Shown piece by piece: positions 22,055 through 31,974 of a stretch of 64,000 nt of DNA. The position numbers were made by a program, and so were the translations under genes. The stretch is from Legionella tucsonensis (GTDB taxonomy: Bacteria; Pseudomonadota; Gammaproteobacteria; Legionellales; Legionellaceae), in the NCBI RefSeq assembly GCF_001468035.1, contig NZ_LNZA01000001.1:889020-953019 (forward strand), given 5' to 3'. Numbering within the stretch: position 1 is the stretch's first letter; every line of letters begins with the position of its first letter. The notes below the pieces were generated by a model. That model was not told the origin of the DNA. It made no database searches and worked only from the letters and a program-made list of their open reading frames with translations.

Positions 22055-24175
22055 GTGTTTTTCTGGCCTCAAACTGTTGAAAACAGAGCTGCCTTAAGAA
22101 CAGCATTTGCCGCATTAATTGCTGTTTTGATTTCATTTAAATTTCATTTGGAAACCCCATTTTGGTCAGGAATGAGTGTTGTTATCGTTTCCAATTTATA
22201 TACTGGCAACATCATCGATAAAGCCTCAATGCGTATTATTGGTACTGTTGCAGGAGCGTTTTTGGGGTTCTATATTGCAGGATTGGTCGCCAACAGTTTT
22301 TTACTCTATTTGCTTTCTTGCTTTTTAATTGTGTGCATGGGTTCCTATTATTACAGCTTCAGTGCTAATGGTTATGCTTATTTGTTAGGAGCACTGTGTG
22401 CTTTCATAATTATTTCACAAATTGCGATGAATCCGCAAAATGTGTTTTTCGTGGCTATTTGGAGACCTGTTGAGATTGGAATTGGCGTTTTGGTAGCAGC
22501 AATCAGCGCTTATTTTATTTTTCCCAATCATTTAAAGGATAATATTACGGTACAACTTCATGGTATTTATACTGATTTTTCAGCAGAATTGGATCAATTA
22601 CTCACGGTGTTGTTTGAGAGTAAGCCTGATTTTGACTTGTTATTACAAAGCACTTTAAAAATAAAAAGAAAACTACGTAAAGCGGTAGAGCTCATTGGCG
22701 CTATGACCCATGAATTGGGAGTTACTAAAGCCAGGATTGATGAGGTACGTGCTTTATTGGATATTTTTTATGATTTATCACGACAGTTACACTATCTGAT
22801 TCTCATTTCTCCACAGCATAGTGATTTAACCATTGTGCAATCATTACCTATAAAGCCTGTATTGAATGCGATTCAATTGGATCTGACTCAACTACAAATC
22901 GCTTTTACTAATCACGTGGATACTCCTAAAGAATTACAAACAGGACCTGAAATCGTAGAACTGGAAAAATATGTGAAACAGAAGCAAAGCAATGGAGATA
23001 CGTCTTCTTTTTTGATCCCAGATACAAGTAGCGACATCGAAAAGCAGCAACTCATTTTTAAGAGTAATTTTGTCTATGCATTGATTCATTTCTTACACCA
23101 AGTGAACCACAACCTTCTTTTGATGCAGTCTTTATTTAGCCGCATTCCTCATGGCATGACCGCAAAACATCATGTCTTAAAAACACAGGAGCGCATTCGT
23201 ACGGATGTCGATGTCATTAAACGCAGCATTAAAGCAGGGATCTCGGTTATTTTGGCTTTAGGTTTTTGGATGATAAGTAATTGGTCTGGTGGTTTAAATG
23301 GAGTTATCAGTAGTCTCGTGCTTTCCATTCGTAAACATCTTTTTGAAATGAAAAATGCGAGCATTCATCGTTTACTTGGTTGTATTTGGGGTGGAGGGGT
23401 CGCTTTATTTTCCTTATTTCTAACTAAGATGACTTTTTATGATTTCATTTTAATATTTTTTTTTTCAATTTGGGGATTTTCTTATTTTATGTTTAAGTTT
23501 CCCAAATATTCTTATATTGGGTTACAAGCAAACATCGCTTTGATTATTTCTCTTGCTCAAGAAGGAGGACCGCCTGTTTATTTAGCTCCTCCATTACAGC
23601 GTTTGGGCGGAATAGTAATTGGAATTGTTACAAGCTTTATTGTTGCAAATCTTATTTGGCGTTCCGATGTTTGGACTATGTTAAATCGTTACCTAAATAA
23701 GTTATATATTTATATAGGGCAGAATTTAAAGCAAATTCTCTTATCATCAACAAACCAAATAAAACTGCATGATTTGGCAAATTTGTTTTGGTCTTCCCGG
23801 GAATTGCTTGAGTCGCTTGCTGATGAACCGTTAAGTTCCAAAAAACAGAACTTGTTAACAGAGCTGACAAAGCGTTTTGAATCTTTGGTAATAATACAGG
23901 CTACTACAAGCCATATTTTATTGACTATTGATCGAGAAAAGGTTGAAAAAACAGCTCAATTATTGGGTTATGAATTATCTTCTTATGAAAAAGCGATTTG
24001 GACCGCTTTTGAAAAACACGATGCGGCACATGGGTTGAAATTAAGCCATCAATTACAGTATTTGTTATCAGAAATAGATAAAAAAATGATATCTTTTCAA
24101 ATTTCCGATGACGATTTAAGAGGATTTTTAGCTTATATCAATGCTTTAAATCAATTGGTTTTACAAATCCACTAA
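22055..24175 (+). CDS. FUSC-family inner membrane transporter, AaeB-like
   Basis: 706 residues with two membrane bundles (about 10-155 and 390-530) separated by a soluble helical region, the FUSC/AaeB design. The N-terminal motif NRAALRTAFAALIAVLIS and the repeated half near AGISVILALGFWMISNWSGG fit. A GTG start 3 bp after the fusion protein's stop shows coupling. AaeB exports p-hydroxybenzoate-type acids using proton motive force (family knowledge); here the cargo is unknown. It is slightly longer than E. coli AaeB (655). Confidence 0.85.
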   Translation: MFFWPQTVENRAALRTAFAALIAVLISFKFHLETPFWSGMSVVIVSNLYTGNIIDKASMRIIGTVAGAFLGFYIAGLVANSFLLYLLSCFLIVCMGSYYYSFSANGYAYLLGALCAFIIISQIAMNPQNVFFVAIWRPVEIGIGVLVAAISAYFIFPNHLKDNITVQLHGIYTDFSAELDQLLTVLFESKPDFDLLLQSTLKIKRKLRKAVELIGAMTHELGVTKARIDEVRALLDIFYDLSRQLHYLILISPQHSDLTIVQSLPIKPVLNAIQLDLTQLQIAFTNHVDTPKELQTGPEIVELEKYVKQKQSNGDTSSFLIPDTSSDIEKQQLIFKSNFVYALIHFLHQVNHNLLLMQSLFSRIPHGMTAKHHVLKTQERIRTDVDVIKRSIKAGISVILALGFWMISNWSGGLNGVISSLVLSIRKHLFEMKNASIHRLLGCIWGGGVALFSLFLTKMTFYDFILIFFFSIWGFSYFMFKFPKYSYIGLQANIALIISLAQEGGPPVYLAPPLQRLGGIVIGIVTSFIVANLIWRSDVWTMLNRYLNKLYIYIGQNLKQILLSSTNQIKLHDLANLFWSSRELLESLADEPLSSKKQNLLTELTKRFESLVIIQATTSHILLTIDREKVEKTAQLLGYELSSYEKAIWTAFEKHDAAHGLKLSHQLQYLLSEIDKKMISFQISDDDLRGFLAYINALNQLVLQIH

Positions 24176-24356
24176 TTTTTTTGTAGTGTATCTTGATGTA
24201 ATTTTTTTATTTGTACGTTCAAAAAAAAATAATTAAAATCAAATTATTATTAAAAGAAGTTTTTTACTGATTAATAGTTTTTGACAAGAGGTTATTGTTT
24301 AAATTTTGTCATTTTTTGTTGCAAAAAATTCCATAACGTGTAAAAATTGCTCGACT

Positions 24357-25571
24357 ATGAAAACGAAAATAATCTCCATTACAATTTTTTTAACCTTAAT
24401 TGCCTTGAGTATTTCAGTATGGTGGTTTTGGTTCGTAAAGCACCCATCAACCATGTTCAGACAGGCTAATTTTGATCGGTTACCTGGTTGGAAATCAGCA
24501 GATCTAAAAAAGTCTTTACTGACTTTTCAGACTTCCTGTCGTGCCTTTATCAAGCAAAATCCAGAGCAAATTGTCGGGACAGATCAGATCGATTTACAAG
24601 TAAAAGATTGGCAACCAGCATGTAAAGAAGCTTTAAAAATTTCTCCCACAGCTGAAAATGAAGCAAAGCAGTTTTTTGAAAAATGGTTTACTCCGGTAGA
24701 GTTTACTGACACCGGTGAAAAACCTGGCTTATTTACAGGTTATTATGTGCCTGCAATTAAAGGACGTTATACTAAATCCAAAGAGTTTCATGTTCCTCTT
24801 TATGAAACTCCAGATGATCTTGTAACTGCAGATTTAGGTCTGTTTTTTAATGATTTTAAAAGTCGTGGCATTGTAGGCCGGTTAGAGGGTAAAAAATTCG
24901 TCCCGTATTACACTCGCGAACAAATTAATAATGGTGCACTTAAGGGTAAGGCACGCGTTTTAGTATGGGTTAATAGTCCAATAGATCGTTTGTTTTTGGA
25001 AATTCAAGGTTCAGGAGTAATTGAACTTGAAGATGGTAATAACCTTTATATTGGTTATGATGCTCAAAATGGCAAGCCTTATACTGCGATTGCCGGAGTG
25101 TTGATCAAAAAAGGGGTTATGACTAAAGATAATGCGTCCATGCAGGCAATAAAACGTTATTTGGAAGCTCATCCCAAACAGATGGATAAAGTGATCAATC
25201 AAAATAAATCTTTTGTTTTCTTCCGTAAAATGTCGTATGGAGCCGCCCTAGGCTCGCAAGGTGTGCCTTTAACTCCTGGTTATTCGCTGGCTATTGATAA
25301 ACAATGGGTACCTATGGGGGCTCCTCTTTGGTTAAACACTACGCGTCCTGATAGCAAAAATCCTAATAAAAATAAACCTATGCAACGTTTGATGATTGCT
25401 CAAGATACCGGAGGAGCAATACGCGGCAAAGTACGCGGAGATGTTTTTTGGGGTGGTGGTGAAAAAGCAACTTTAATTGCAGGTCATATGAAGAATCAGG
25501 GGCATTACTGGATTCTTCTACCGAAACATGCAATATCTCGTTTAGAGAAAAATAAATTGATTTCTGGATAA
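24357..25571 (+). CDS. mltA: Membrane-bound lytic murein transglycosylase A
   Basis: 404 residues from MKTKIISITIFLT. An earlier TTG at 24306 would add 17 polar residues before the signal anchor, so it is disfavoured. The MltA domain is GLFTGYYVPAIKGR near residue 125 onwards; the 3D domain follows, with the catalytic Asp in QDTGGAIRGKVRGD. The enzyme cleaves peptidoglycan to 1,6-anhydro products. E. coli MltA is a lipoprotein, but here I see no lipobox cysteine after the hydrophobic stretch, so it appears to be a signal-anchored form. It is convergent with the deacetylase gene. Confidence 0.92.
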   Translation: MKTKIISITIFLTLIALSISVWWFWFVKHPSTMFRQANFDRLPGWKSADLKKSLLTFQTSCRAFIKQNPEQIVGTDQIDLQVKDWQPACKEALKISPTAENEAKQFFEKWFTPVEFTDTGEKPGLFTGYYVPAIKGRYTKSKEFHVPLYETPDDLVTADLGLFFNDFKSRGIVGRLEGKKFVPYYTREQINNGALKGKARVLVWVNSPIDRLFLEIQGSGVIELEDGNNLYIGYDAQNGKPYTAIAGVLIKKGVMTKDNASMQAIKRYLEAHPKQMDKVINQNKSFVFFRKMSYGAALGSQGVPLTPGYSLAIDKQWVPMGAPLWLNTTRPDSKNPNKNKPMQRLMIAQDTGGAIRGKVRGDVFWGGGEKATLIAGHMKNQGHYWILLPKHAISRLEKNKLISG

Positions 25572-25585
25572 TTTAATTCCTTCGC

Positions 25586-25609
25586 CTCTCTCCCGATAGT
25601 GGGAGAGAG
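25586..25609. terminator. Hairpin between convergent genes
   Basis: CTCTCTCCC (25586-25594) and GGGAGAGAG (25601-25609) form a perfect 9-bp stem with a GATAGT loop, between the ends of mltA and the deacetylase gene. Position suggests a bidirectional terminator. There is no T run on either side, so intrinsic termination would be weak. Confidence 0.5.
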
Positions 25610-25622
25610 CATCAGTTATCAA

Positions 25623-26498
25623 TTAGCTTTGATTTCCAAATATTTTATTTACTTCAGATTTTTGCCCGGACTCTTTTAGTGAGGGTATAACGTTATTTAA
25701 TGCTTCTGTATTATTATTCAATGATTGAGCTGTATTGTTTTTTAAAGCATCGGCTAAGCTAATAAATTTGTATCCATTTTTTCGATACATTTCAATGATG
25801 TCTTCTAGACATAAACTGTTAAGAAGATTTGCATGGATTAATAAAATTTGTTTAACATTTTTTCCTTTAGCATTTTTTTCAGCTCTTAAGGTCTGTTGCC
25901 AAATGTAAGCCAAATAACGTTTTTTAAATGCTGGTAGATTTTGAGCTCTTTTTCTATAAGGTATCCTGTAGAAACGTGCATTAAACTCATAGTCTTTACT
26001 GTCAATCGTGACTGGAGCAATAGTGTATTGATGTGCAGCCAGGTAGTCATACACTTTTTGTTTTTTTTGACCAGTCCCTTCAGCTAGGTAAGGATAACGA
26101 AAATATTTAGGCTCTGTCAGTACAGGTGCTAAGACAGTATCAGCACGATCTATATCCGCGATGTATTTATCAGCACTCATGTTATTCAAGCTGTTATGAG
26201 TATAAGTGTGATTACCTAAAGCAAAGCCTTGATTACGGAATGTTTCTAAAAGATCCCATTCATTTTTCGCAACCGCTTCGCCAATGACAAATCCAGTAGC
26301 TGGAACTTGATTGTTAACAAGAGCATTGACTATAGCCATAAATCGATCTTGGGTTCTTTTTAGACTTGCTGGCGTGCTAGTACCGGAACCAACAAAGGGT
26401 AAATCATCAATTGTAATTGCAATTTCTTTTTCTTCAGCAAAACATGGAGAATTAAGTATGCAAAACATAAGCGTTACACCGGCCCATCGAAGCAACAT
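25623..26498 (-). CDS. Exported polysaccharide deacetylase (NodB-type)
   Basis: 291 residues with a signal peptide (1-21, cleavage near CFA-EE). The carbohydrate esterase 4 motifs are complete: ITIDDLPF (Asp 31/32), GNHTYTHNSL (zinc ligands His 97 and His 101), and FRYPY as motif 3. Substrates of the family are chitooligosaccharides, peptidoglycan or other N-acetylated glycans. The last 50 residues are an Asn-rich low-complexity tail (NNTAQSLNNNTEALNN) not needed for catalysis. Monocistronic. Confidence 0.9.
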   Translation of the reverse strand: MLLRWAGVTLMFCILNSPCFAEEKEIAITIDDLPFVGSGTSTPASLKRTQDRFMAIVNALVNNQVPATGFVIGEAVAKNEWDLLETFRNQGFALGNHTYTHNSLNNMSADKYIADIDRADTVLAPVLTEPKYFRYPYLAEGTGQKKQKVYDYLAAHQYTIAPVTIDSKDYEFNARFYRIPYRKRAQNLPAFKKRYLAYIWQQTLRAEKNAKGKNVKQILLIHANLLNSLCLEDIIEMYRKNGYKFISLADALKNNTAQSLNNNTEALNNVIPSLKESGQKSEVNKIFGNQS

Positions 26499-26654
26499 GA
26501 TATCCCCTAATTTATTTTTATTATTTAAAAATAACTATAGTAGATAATTTTCAAAAAAGTATAATTTTTCATAATTTCTTATTTATTATGAAGATTTTTA
26601 ATGATAAACTGATTGGTTTTTTATTCGAAATATACGGGTTTGAAAACTGTCATT

Positions 26655-26681
26655 GTTCAATGTAATTATTTTACATTGAAC
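26655..26681. terminator. Perfect 11-bp hairpin downstream of the ABC exporter
   Basis: GTTCAATGTAA (26655-26665), loop TTATT, TTACATTGAAC (26671-26681). It lies about 40 bp past the stop of the ABC exporter, transcribed leftwards, and 157 bp before the deacetylase start. In the leftward direction the stem is followed by only a short T run (AGTTTTC). Terminator is the simplest reading; an operator for the deacetylase promoter is also possible. Confidence 0.45.
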
Positions 26682-26721
26682 TCATATTAGGAGACTTTAA
26701 TCAAATTGATTGGGTTTACAG

Positions 26722-28464
26722 TTATATAAATGCTTGTTGTTTCCACATGTAACTAAATGGTCCATCTCTTTGGATTAAATCTTGGAATTGACCTTGTTCT
26801 ACAAGTTGTCCTTTCTCCAATACCAGGATTCTATCCATTTGTTTTAATGTGGCAAGCCGATGTGCTACAATGATCGTTGTTTTACCTTGCATGATATGCG
26901 TCAAGGCGTTCTGAATATAGCTTTCGGTAATTGAGTCGAGCGCTGATGTAGCCTCATCCATGATTAGAATTTTGGCGGGTTTTAAATAAGCTCGTGCAAT
27001 AGCGATGCGTTGCTTTTGTCCGCCAGATAATTTCATTCCTCGCTCACCCACCAGAGTGTGATACCCTTCGGGGAGTTGTTGGATAAATGCATCGCATTCG
27101 GCTAATTTAGCTGCGTGATATATCTCCTTCTCAGATGCTTCCAGATAACCGTAGCGGATATTATCCAAGATGGAGCGGTGAAATAAATCAACTTGTTGAG
27201 GGACTAAGGTGATGGCGCGGCGCAAACTGTTGATGGTGATCATTTCTATGTTTTGTCCATCGATAGTTATTTCACCCTGAAAAGGTTCGAAAAGACGCAG
27301 GAGCAAATGAATTAAGGTTGACTTCCCAGCCCCAGAGCTTCCAACAATACCCACTTTTTCTTCCGATTCAATGCGTAGGTTAAAATCGTTAAACAAAAGC
27401 ATTTCGGGATTGTATCCAAAGTTTATGTGTTGCAGCACGATTACCCCTTTTGTAAGTTTCAAGGGTTTCGCATCAGGAAGGTCGACGACATCATGGGGTA
27501 ACATCAATACATTCATGGCTTGACGAAATTCACCAATACCTTTAATACTGTCGCCTATGGTTTGTCCCAGTACATAAATATGACTTAGGCTCGTTATGAG
27601 TAAAGTAAGTACAAAAGCAAAATCTCCTGGCGTTACATCAGCATACATACGTCCATAAATCAAAAGGCTCATAAAACTTACCAGTAAGGTGAATGTCATC
27701 AACCCTTGGAAAAAGTGAAGTTTGAGTAAAGTCCATTGAACGTGTTGTTCCGAAACTTTTAATGAATCAAGGCTTAGCCCCAAGTGTTCTTTTTCAAACT
27801 GGGTTTGACCAAAGATTTTTGCAGTAATGATATTGCTAATTACATCAATCAATCTTCCGCTCATCTGATTTTTATTGCGAGCGAAGAGTTCGGCGGATTT
27901 TCCTACCGATTGAGAGAGTCTTAATGTTATAAAAACAAATAACACAGTCCACACAATAAATACTAGGGAAAAGCTCCAAGATATAGTCGCTAAGAAAAAT
28001 GTTACAATGATTGGTGTAGCAAGTCTTGCTATAAATCCTTCAAAAAAATTACGAACTAAAGGCTCCATACCATTACTTACATCTTGTATTTTACTGGAAA
28101 TGTCTCCGGCCAAATTACTTTGGAAAAAATGGATGCTGTGTTTGCTGATGTAATGGAAGAGATCATCAATGATTTTTGCTTTAACGGCAGGGTACATTTT
28201 CATCGCGGCATATAAATAGGCACGCATGGTGAGATTATGGTAAAGATCCATACTGACATAAAGGCATGCAGGGAGGATGATATGAGGTAAGAGCGTTTCT
28301 TTGGGTGTATAGCTGACGACATCAATTACCCACTTCATCAAATAGGCCTGAAAGCTGCTTTCAAATCCAGCAACAATAACTGTAATGAAAAAAACCCAGA
28401 GGTAGCGTTTATTTTGTCGCAAATAGGGACTCAAAAACGTGAGGATGCCAGGTATTTTTTGCAT
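26722..28464 (-). CDS. ABC exporter, fused membrane and ATPase domains (MsbA/MdlB type)
   Basis: 580 residues: six membrane helices in the first 310, then the nucleotide-binding domain. Walker A GSSGAGKST is near 372, the signature LSGGQKQRIAIA near 480, Walker B ILIMDEATSALD near 500, and the H-loop IIVAHRLATL follows. Half transporter, so it works as a dimer. Substrate could be lipid, peptide or drug. It is distinct from essential msbA, as no lpxK is nearby. Monocistronic. Confidence 0.9.
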   Translation of the reverse strand: MQKIPGILTFLSPYLRQNKRYLWVFFITVIVAGFESSFQAYLMKWVIDVVSYTPKETLLPHIILPACLYVSMDLYHNLTMRAYLYAAMKMYPAVKAKIIDDLFHYISKHSIHFFQSNLAGDISSKIQDVSNGMEPLVRNFFEGFIARLATPIIVTFFLATISWSFSLVFIVWTVLFVFITLRLSQSVGKSAELFARNKNQMSGRLIDVISNIITAKIFGQTQFEKEHLGLSLDSLKVSEQHVQWTLLKLHFFQGLMTFTLLVSFMSLLIYGRMYADVTPGDFAFVLTLLITSLSHIYVLGQTIGDSIKGIGEFRQAMNVLMLPHDVVDLPDAKPLKLTKGVIVLQHINFGYNPEMLLFNDFNLRIESEEKVGIVGSSGAGKSTLIHLLLRLFEPFQGEITIDGQNIEMITINSLRRAITLVPQQVDLFHRSILDNIRYGYLEASEKEIYHAAKLAECDAFIQQLPEGYHTLVGERGMKLSGGQKQRIAIARAYLKPAKILIMDEATSALDSITESYIQNALTHIMQGKTTIIVAHRLATLKQMDRILVLEKGQLVEQGQFQDLIQRDGPFSYMWKQQAFI

Positions 28465-28560
28465 GGCCTAAATCGGTAAAGATACTTTGTTTTAAATGTA
28501 ACACTGATTTTTTTTTGAAGCTAGTTAGGCGTAAAATGATTAGCGCGATCTTTTCAAATA

Positions 28561-28591
28561 GATCAGGTACCACTTAAGGCAGTACCTGATC
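28561..28591. terminator. Hairpin between catalase and ABC exporter genes
   Basis: GATCAGGTAC (28561-28570) and GTACCTGATC (28582-28591), perfect 10-bp arms with an 11-nt loop. A run of eight T follows on the plus strand, that is, on the side away from the leftward genes. It sits 10 bp past the catalase stop, so it is most likely the catalase terminator despite the T run being on the other strand. Confidence 0.6.
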
Positions 28592-28601
28592 TTGGTTTTT
28601 T

Positions 28602-30068
28602 TTAATTATCAGCTTTCCTCACCCCTTTTTCAATGTCTTCACCAATCTGTTGATCGATTTTTTTCCAGTATTCAAATACTCTTTTTAATACAGGTTCGGT
28701 GACTCCATTTTTCAGATGACCCACTACGTTACTAATTAGCCTGTTACGTGCTTCATCATCCATTACTTTGCGTACAAGAGTATTTGCCTGTCCGAAGTCA
28801 TTGTCATCTTTGCGGAGAGTATATGCTGCACGTACGAATTCCCCGTGTGCTTCCCATGTTGCTACTTCAGGGTTTCTCGAGCTATCTGCTTTTGGACCTC
28901 CTTTGGAGTTTGGTGCATAAACAGGATCTAAGATATTCTCGATACGCATTGCACCATCTTTGCTATAGCAATGAACAGGGCATTTGGGTTTATTAACAGG
29001 TATTTGCTTGTAGTTCACGCCCAACCGTGCTCGATGCGCATCAGCATAGGAGAATACCCTTGCAAGAAGCATTTTATCCGGGCTAATCCCTGTTCCTGGA
29101 ACCATATTGTTAGGTTCAAATGCAGCTTGCTCGATTTCGGTGTGGTAATCCGTAGGATTTCGGTTCAGGGTCAATTTACCGACCTTGATGAGAGGATAGT
29201 CTGCGTGTGGCCATACCTTTGTGAGATCAAATGGATTAAAACGATAAGTCTCTGCTTCTTTGAACGGCATAATTTGCATATAAAGCGTCCAACTTGGAAA
29301 CTCGCCTCGTTCTATAGCTTCATACAGATCGCGGGTATGGTAGTCACCATCTGTACCCGCCAAGCGGTCAGCCTCTTGCTGAGTCAAAAATTTAATTCCC
29401 TGATTGGTCTTGAAGTGATACTTTACCCAGAACTTTTCACCTTGGGCATTTACCCACATGTAAGTATGACTTGAATATCCATTCATGTGACGCCAGCTCT
29501 TTGGGATCCCGCGGTCACCCATCAGCCATGCCACTTGATGGGCTGATTCTGGTGAAAGGGTCCAAAAATCCCACTGCATATCATGGTCACGCAGGTTGTT
29601 ATTGGCACGGCGCTTTTGAGATCGTATAAAATGCTGGAATTTCATTGGATCACGTACGAAGAAAACAGGGGTGTTGTTCCCAACCATATCGAAGTTACCT
29701 TCACTGGTGTAAAATTTCACAGCGAATCCACGGGGATCGCGCCAGGTATCAGGACTTCCTCTCTCGCCTGCAACAGTTGAGAAGCGGAGAACTAAATCAG
29801 TTTTTGTTTCTGGCTGAAAAACAGCAGCTTTAGTGTATTTGCTTACATCTTCTGTTACTTCAAAATGTCCGAATGCTCCACCACCTTTTGCATGAGGTTG
29901 ACGCTCTGGGATTTTTTCACGATTGAAGTTTGCCATTTGCTCGATCAAGTAGTGATCATGTAGAAGTATAGGACCATTTGGTCCAATGGTTAAAGAGTGC
30001 TCATCACTTGATATTGGTATTCCAGAATCTGTTGTTGTAAATTTTTTTTTGTTGTCCTTATCTGCCAT
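28602..30068 (-). CDS. Monofunctional heme catalase
   Basis: 488 residues, small-subunit (clade 3-like) catalase. Active site His 59 lies in [12 protein letters not shown], Asn 131/132 in [13 protein letters not shown], and the heme-ligand Tyr 341 in [14 protein letters not shown]. The sequence before the His is ERQPHA where most relatives have ERVVHA. No signal peptide, so it is cytoplasmic. AGGGAG precedes the ATG at good spacing. L. pneumophila relies on two KatG-type catalase-peroxidases, so a monofunctional catalase sets this strain apart from that species (family knowledge). Confidence 0.95.
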   Translation of the reverse strand: MADKDNKKKFTTTDSGIPISSDEHSLTIGPNGPILLHDHYLIEQMANFNREKIPERQPHAKGGGAFGHFEVTEDVSKYTKAAVFQPETKTDLVLRFSTVAGERGSPDTWRDPRGFAVKFYTSEGNFDMVGNNTPVFFVRDPMKFQHFIRSQKRRANNNLRDHDMQWDFWTLSPESAHQVAWLMGDRGIPKSWRHMNGYSSHTYMWVNAQGEKFWVKYHFKTNQGIKFLTQQEADRLAGTDGDYHTRDLYEAIERGEFPSWTLYMQIMPFKEAETYRFNPFDLTKVWPHADYPLIKVGKLTLNRNPTDYHTEIEQAAFEPNNMVPGTGISPDKMLLARVFSYADAHRARLGVNYKQIPVNKPKCPVHCYSKDGAMRIENILDPVYAPNSKGGPKADSSRNPEVATWEAHGEFVRAAYTLRKDDNDFGQANTLVRKVMDDEARNRLISNVVGHLKNGVTEPVLKRVFEYWKKIDQQIGEDIEKGVRKADN

Positions 30069-30268
30069 TCAAATATCTCCCTTAATTAGATGCGATGATT
30101 GTTACTAATTATATCTGTGAAACTTCAGAATGCTAGTTTTTAGGGACGTTTCCCAGGTGTTATCCTTGCCACTTACAGGTTGAAGCTAATCATGTTTATT
30201 GGGAACTGACGGGACATTCGGCAGTATTCCGCTTTATCAAATTCCTGAGATGTACTTTGAAGGATTGA

Positions 30269-31738
30269 CTAATAATAGAGGTCTACATGCGGAATCTTTC
30301 GATTTTTCATATCGCCTATCACTACCGTTGCAGGTTTTGCATCGGTTTGTGTATTTGTGCCGTCCATACCTAAAAAATCATCATAGGAAAAAGCGTAGGA
30401 ATTTAAATAGCTATCTTGTGGATGATCTATATTTTTATCAAAACTTAACGCATGCATTGCCTCGGAATAAACATTGACACAGGGGGCATCTTTAGTTGTG
30501 CCACATTGATTTACAATATAGTCAACAGAATGATCAACGTTGTTGAAGTAGTATTTTAACAGCTCTTGCATTTGTTGTTTGTTTCTGAAAATTGGATTAC
30601 CCTGTGCATCAAAGAAATCTTTACCAATGAAGGCCGATTCTTTACGCATTAGCATACCTGAAACAATGGCAGAAGTCAGATCTCGTGCAATAGTCGCATC
30701 CACAGCGTTTTTATTATTAAATGGTGCTTGTGCTCCCATAAAAATTGAATTACTGGCTTGTGGCGAACCCAGATTATAAGACAAAGTTTCAGTGCCAAGC
30801 CCGCCATCACGTGAAAAAACTAATGTCTGACTGTTGGGCTCAAAAGTTCCTGACCAAATACCTTTATTTAATTCGTTTAAATCAATTTTAATGGAACGAT
30901 TTATCGAAGAAGAATAGTACTGACTTAATTCATTGATATAGTTGGTAAAATATCCACTAAATCGATCGCCAAATCTGCCGGGAGCATTGACTCGCATTAA
31001 GGCGTTTACTGAATTGTAAACAACTAGACTGGACCATTCCGAATGGTTCCACCGTTGAGCACATTCAGGAGAATCTATTGTTTCACTTGCAGCACGGCAA
31101 ATGATTGTTTTCATATTTTTAATGACTGCATCGAGTCCGCCAAAATGTCCATACTCATGGCCTGCTTGTTGAATGGTATAAGGAATGGCAATAAAATCAA
31201 CGCCAGTCGGGTTAATAACAGTTTCGCCACGGGTACTGTAATTAAACTCTACTTTATCAAAAAGTGTTCCATTTGTAGTTGTTTGAGGGTTGTTAACGTC
31301 GGGTTGCTTTGGAGTTAGGGTATCTTTATCTGTAGGTATATCCAGAGTATTCCCAAAAGAGATATAAATTCTGCCAGAAGTAAGATGAGGTATGCAGGCT
31401 TGTGCCATTCCTCCCGAGCTAGGAATTAATTCGGACAATGAAATTCCATAGTTTTTCCCATTCATATTTATATCAGCAATATCAACAAGTGTACCCACAC
31501 GATTTCCATTATTAAACTTTACATAAGCATGTTTTTGGGTTGCCGGATCAATACCTAGTACTACAATGTAAGTATTGTTATTTTCAATATGTGTGTTGTT
31601 GGTTTTTGATAGGTCAAAGCTAAGTGACATTCCGCCACCCTGACATTTATTCTGTGAGAAAGCATTCTCACTCACAGTTAACAAACCAGCTAATCCAAGC
31701 ATTAAAATGCTTAATCTGCTCAATTTGGAAATTTTCAT
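30269..31738 (-). CDS. Exported GH64-like beta-1,3-glucanase
   Basis: 489 residues with a signal peptide (about 1-28, cleavage near AFS-QN). The pattern DKVEFNY followed by NPTGVDFIAIPYTI resembles the thaumatin-like first domain of glycoside hydrolase family 64, which cuts laminarin-type beta-1,3-glucan. Segments such as ALSFDKNIDHPQD and SYAFSYDDFLG near the end fit the second GH64 lobe. Assignment is from recalled family patterns, and catalytic Glu/Asp were not placed. GAGG precedes the start. A secreted glucanase would act on algal or fungal wall or on storage glucan. It is 200 bp upstream of catalase on the same strand. Confidence 0.65.
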   Translation of the reverse strand: MKISKLSRLSILMLGLAGLLTVSENAFSQNKCQGGGMSLSFDLSKTNNTHIENNNTYIVVLGIDPATQKHAYVKFNNGNRVGTLVDIADINMNGKNYGISLSELIPSSGGMAQACIPHLTSGRIYISFGNTLDIPTDKDTLTPKQPDVNNPQTTTNGTLFDKVEFNYSTRGETVINPTGVDFIAIPYTIQQAGHEYGHFGGLDAVIKNMKTIICRAASETIDSPECAQRWNHSEWSSLVVYNSVNALMRVNAPGRFGDRFSGYFTNYINELSQYYSSSINRSIKIDLNELNKGIWSGTFEPNSQTLVFSRDGGLGTETLSYNLGSPQASNSIFMGAQAPFNNKNAVDATIARDLTSAIVSGMLMRKESAFIGKDFFDAQGNPIFRNKQQMQELLKYYFNNVDHSVDYIVNQCGTTKDAPCVNVYSEAMHALSFDKNIDHPQDSYLNSYAFSYDDFLGMDGTNTQTDAKPATVVIGDMKNRKIPHVDLYY

Positions 31739-31974
31739 TACATAAACCTCACTAAGGTTAAATCGGGATTTACCCCCATAATTTTGTACTATGGCCGCAA
31801 AAACAACCTTAAATAGTTATAGATTGATTATTATACAGGTTTCATGACTTTATTTACTATAACCAACTAAAATAAGGGCTGAACTCACTTAGTAAGTCTT
31901 ATCTTTTCAGTTACTTGCTTTAGGATTTGGCAGTAATTTTTTTGCTGTTGATTTGAAATAACTCAATAATTTGT

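Noticed and set aside
28971-29474. 167-codon open frame on the plus strand
   Set aside because: Lies antisense to the catalase gene, whose motifs are complete; the frame is a by-product of its codon pattern.
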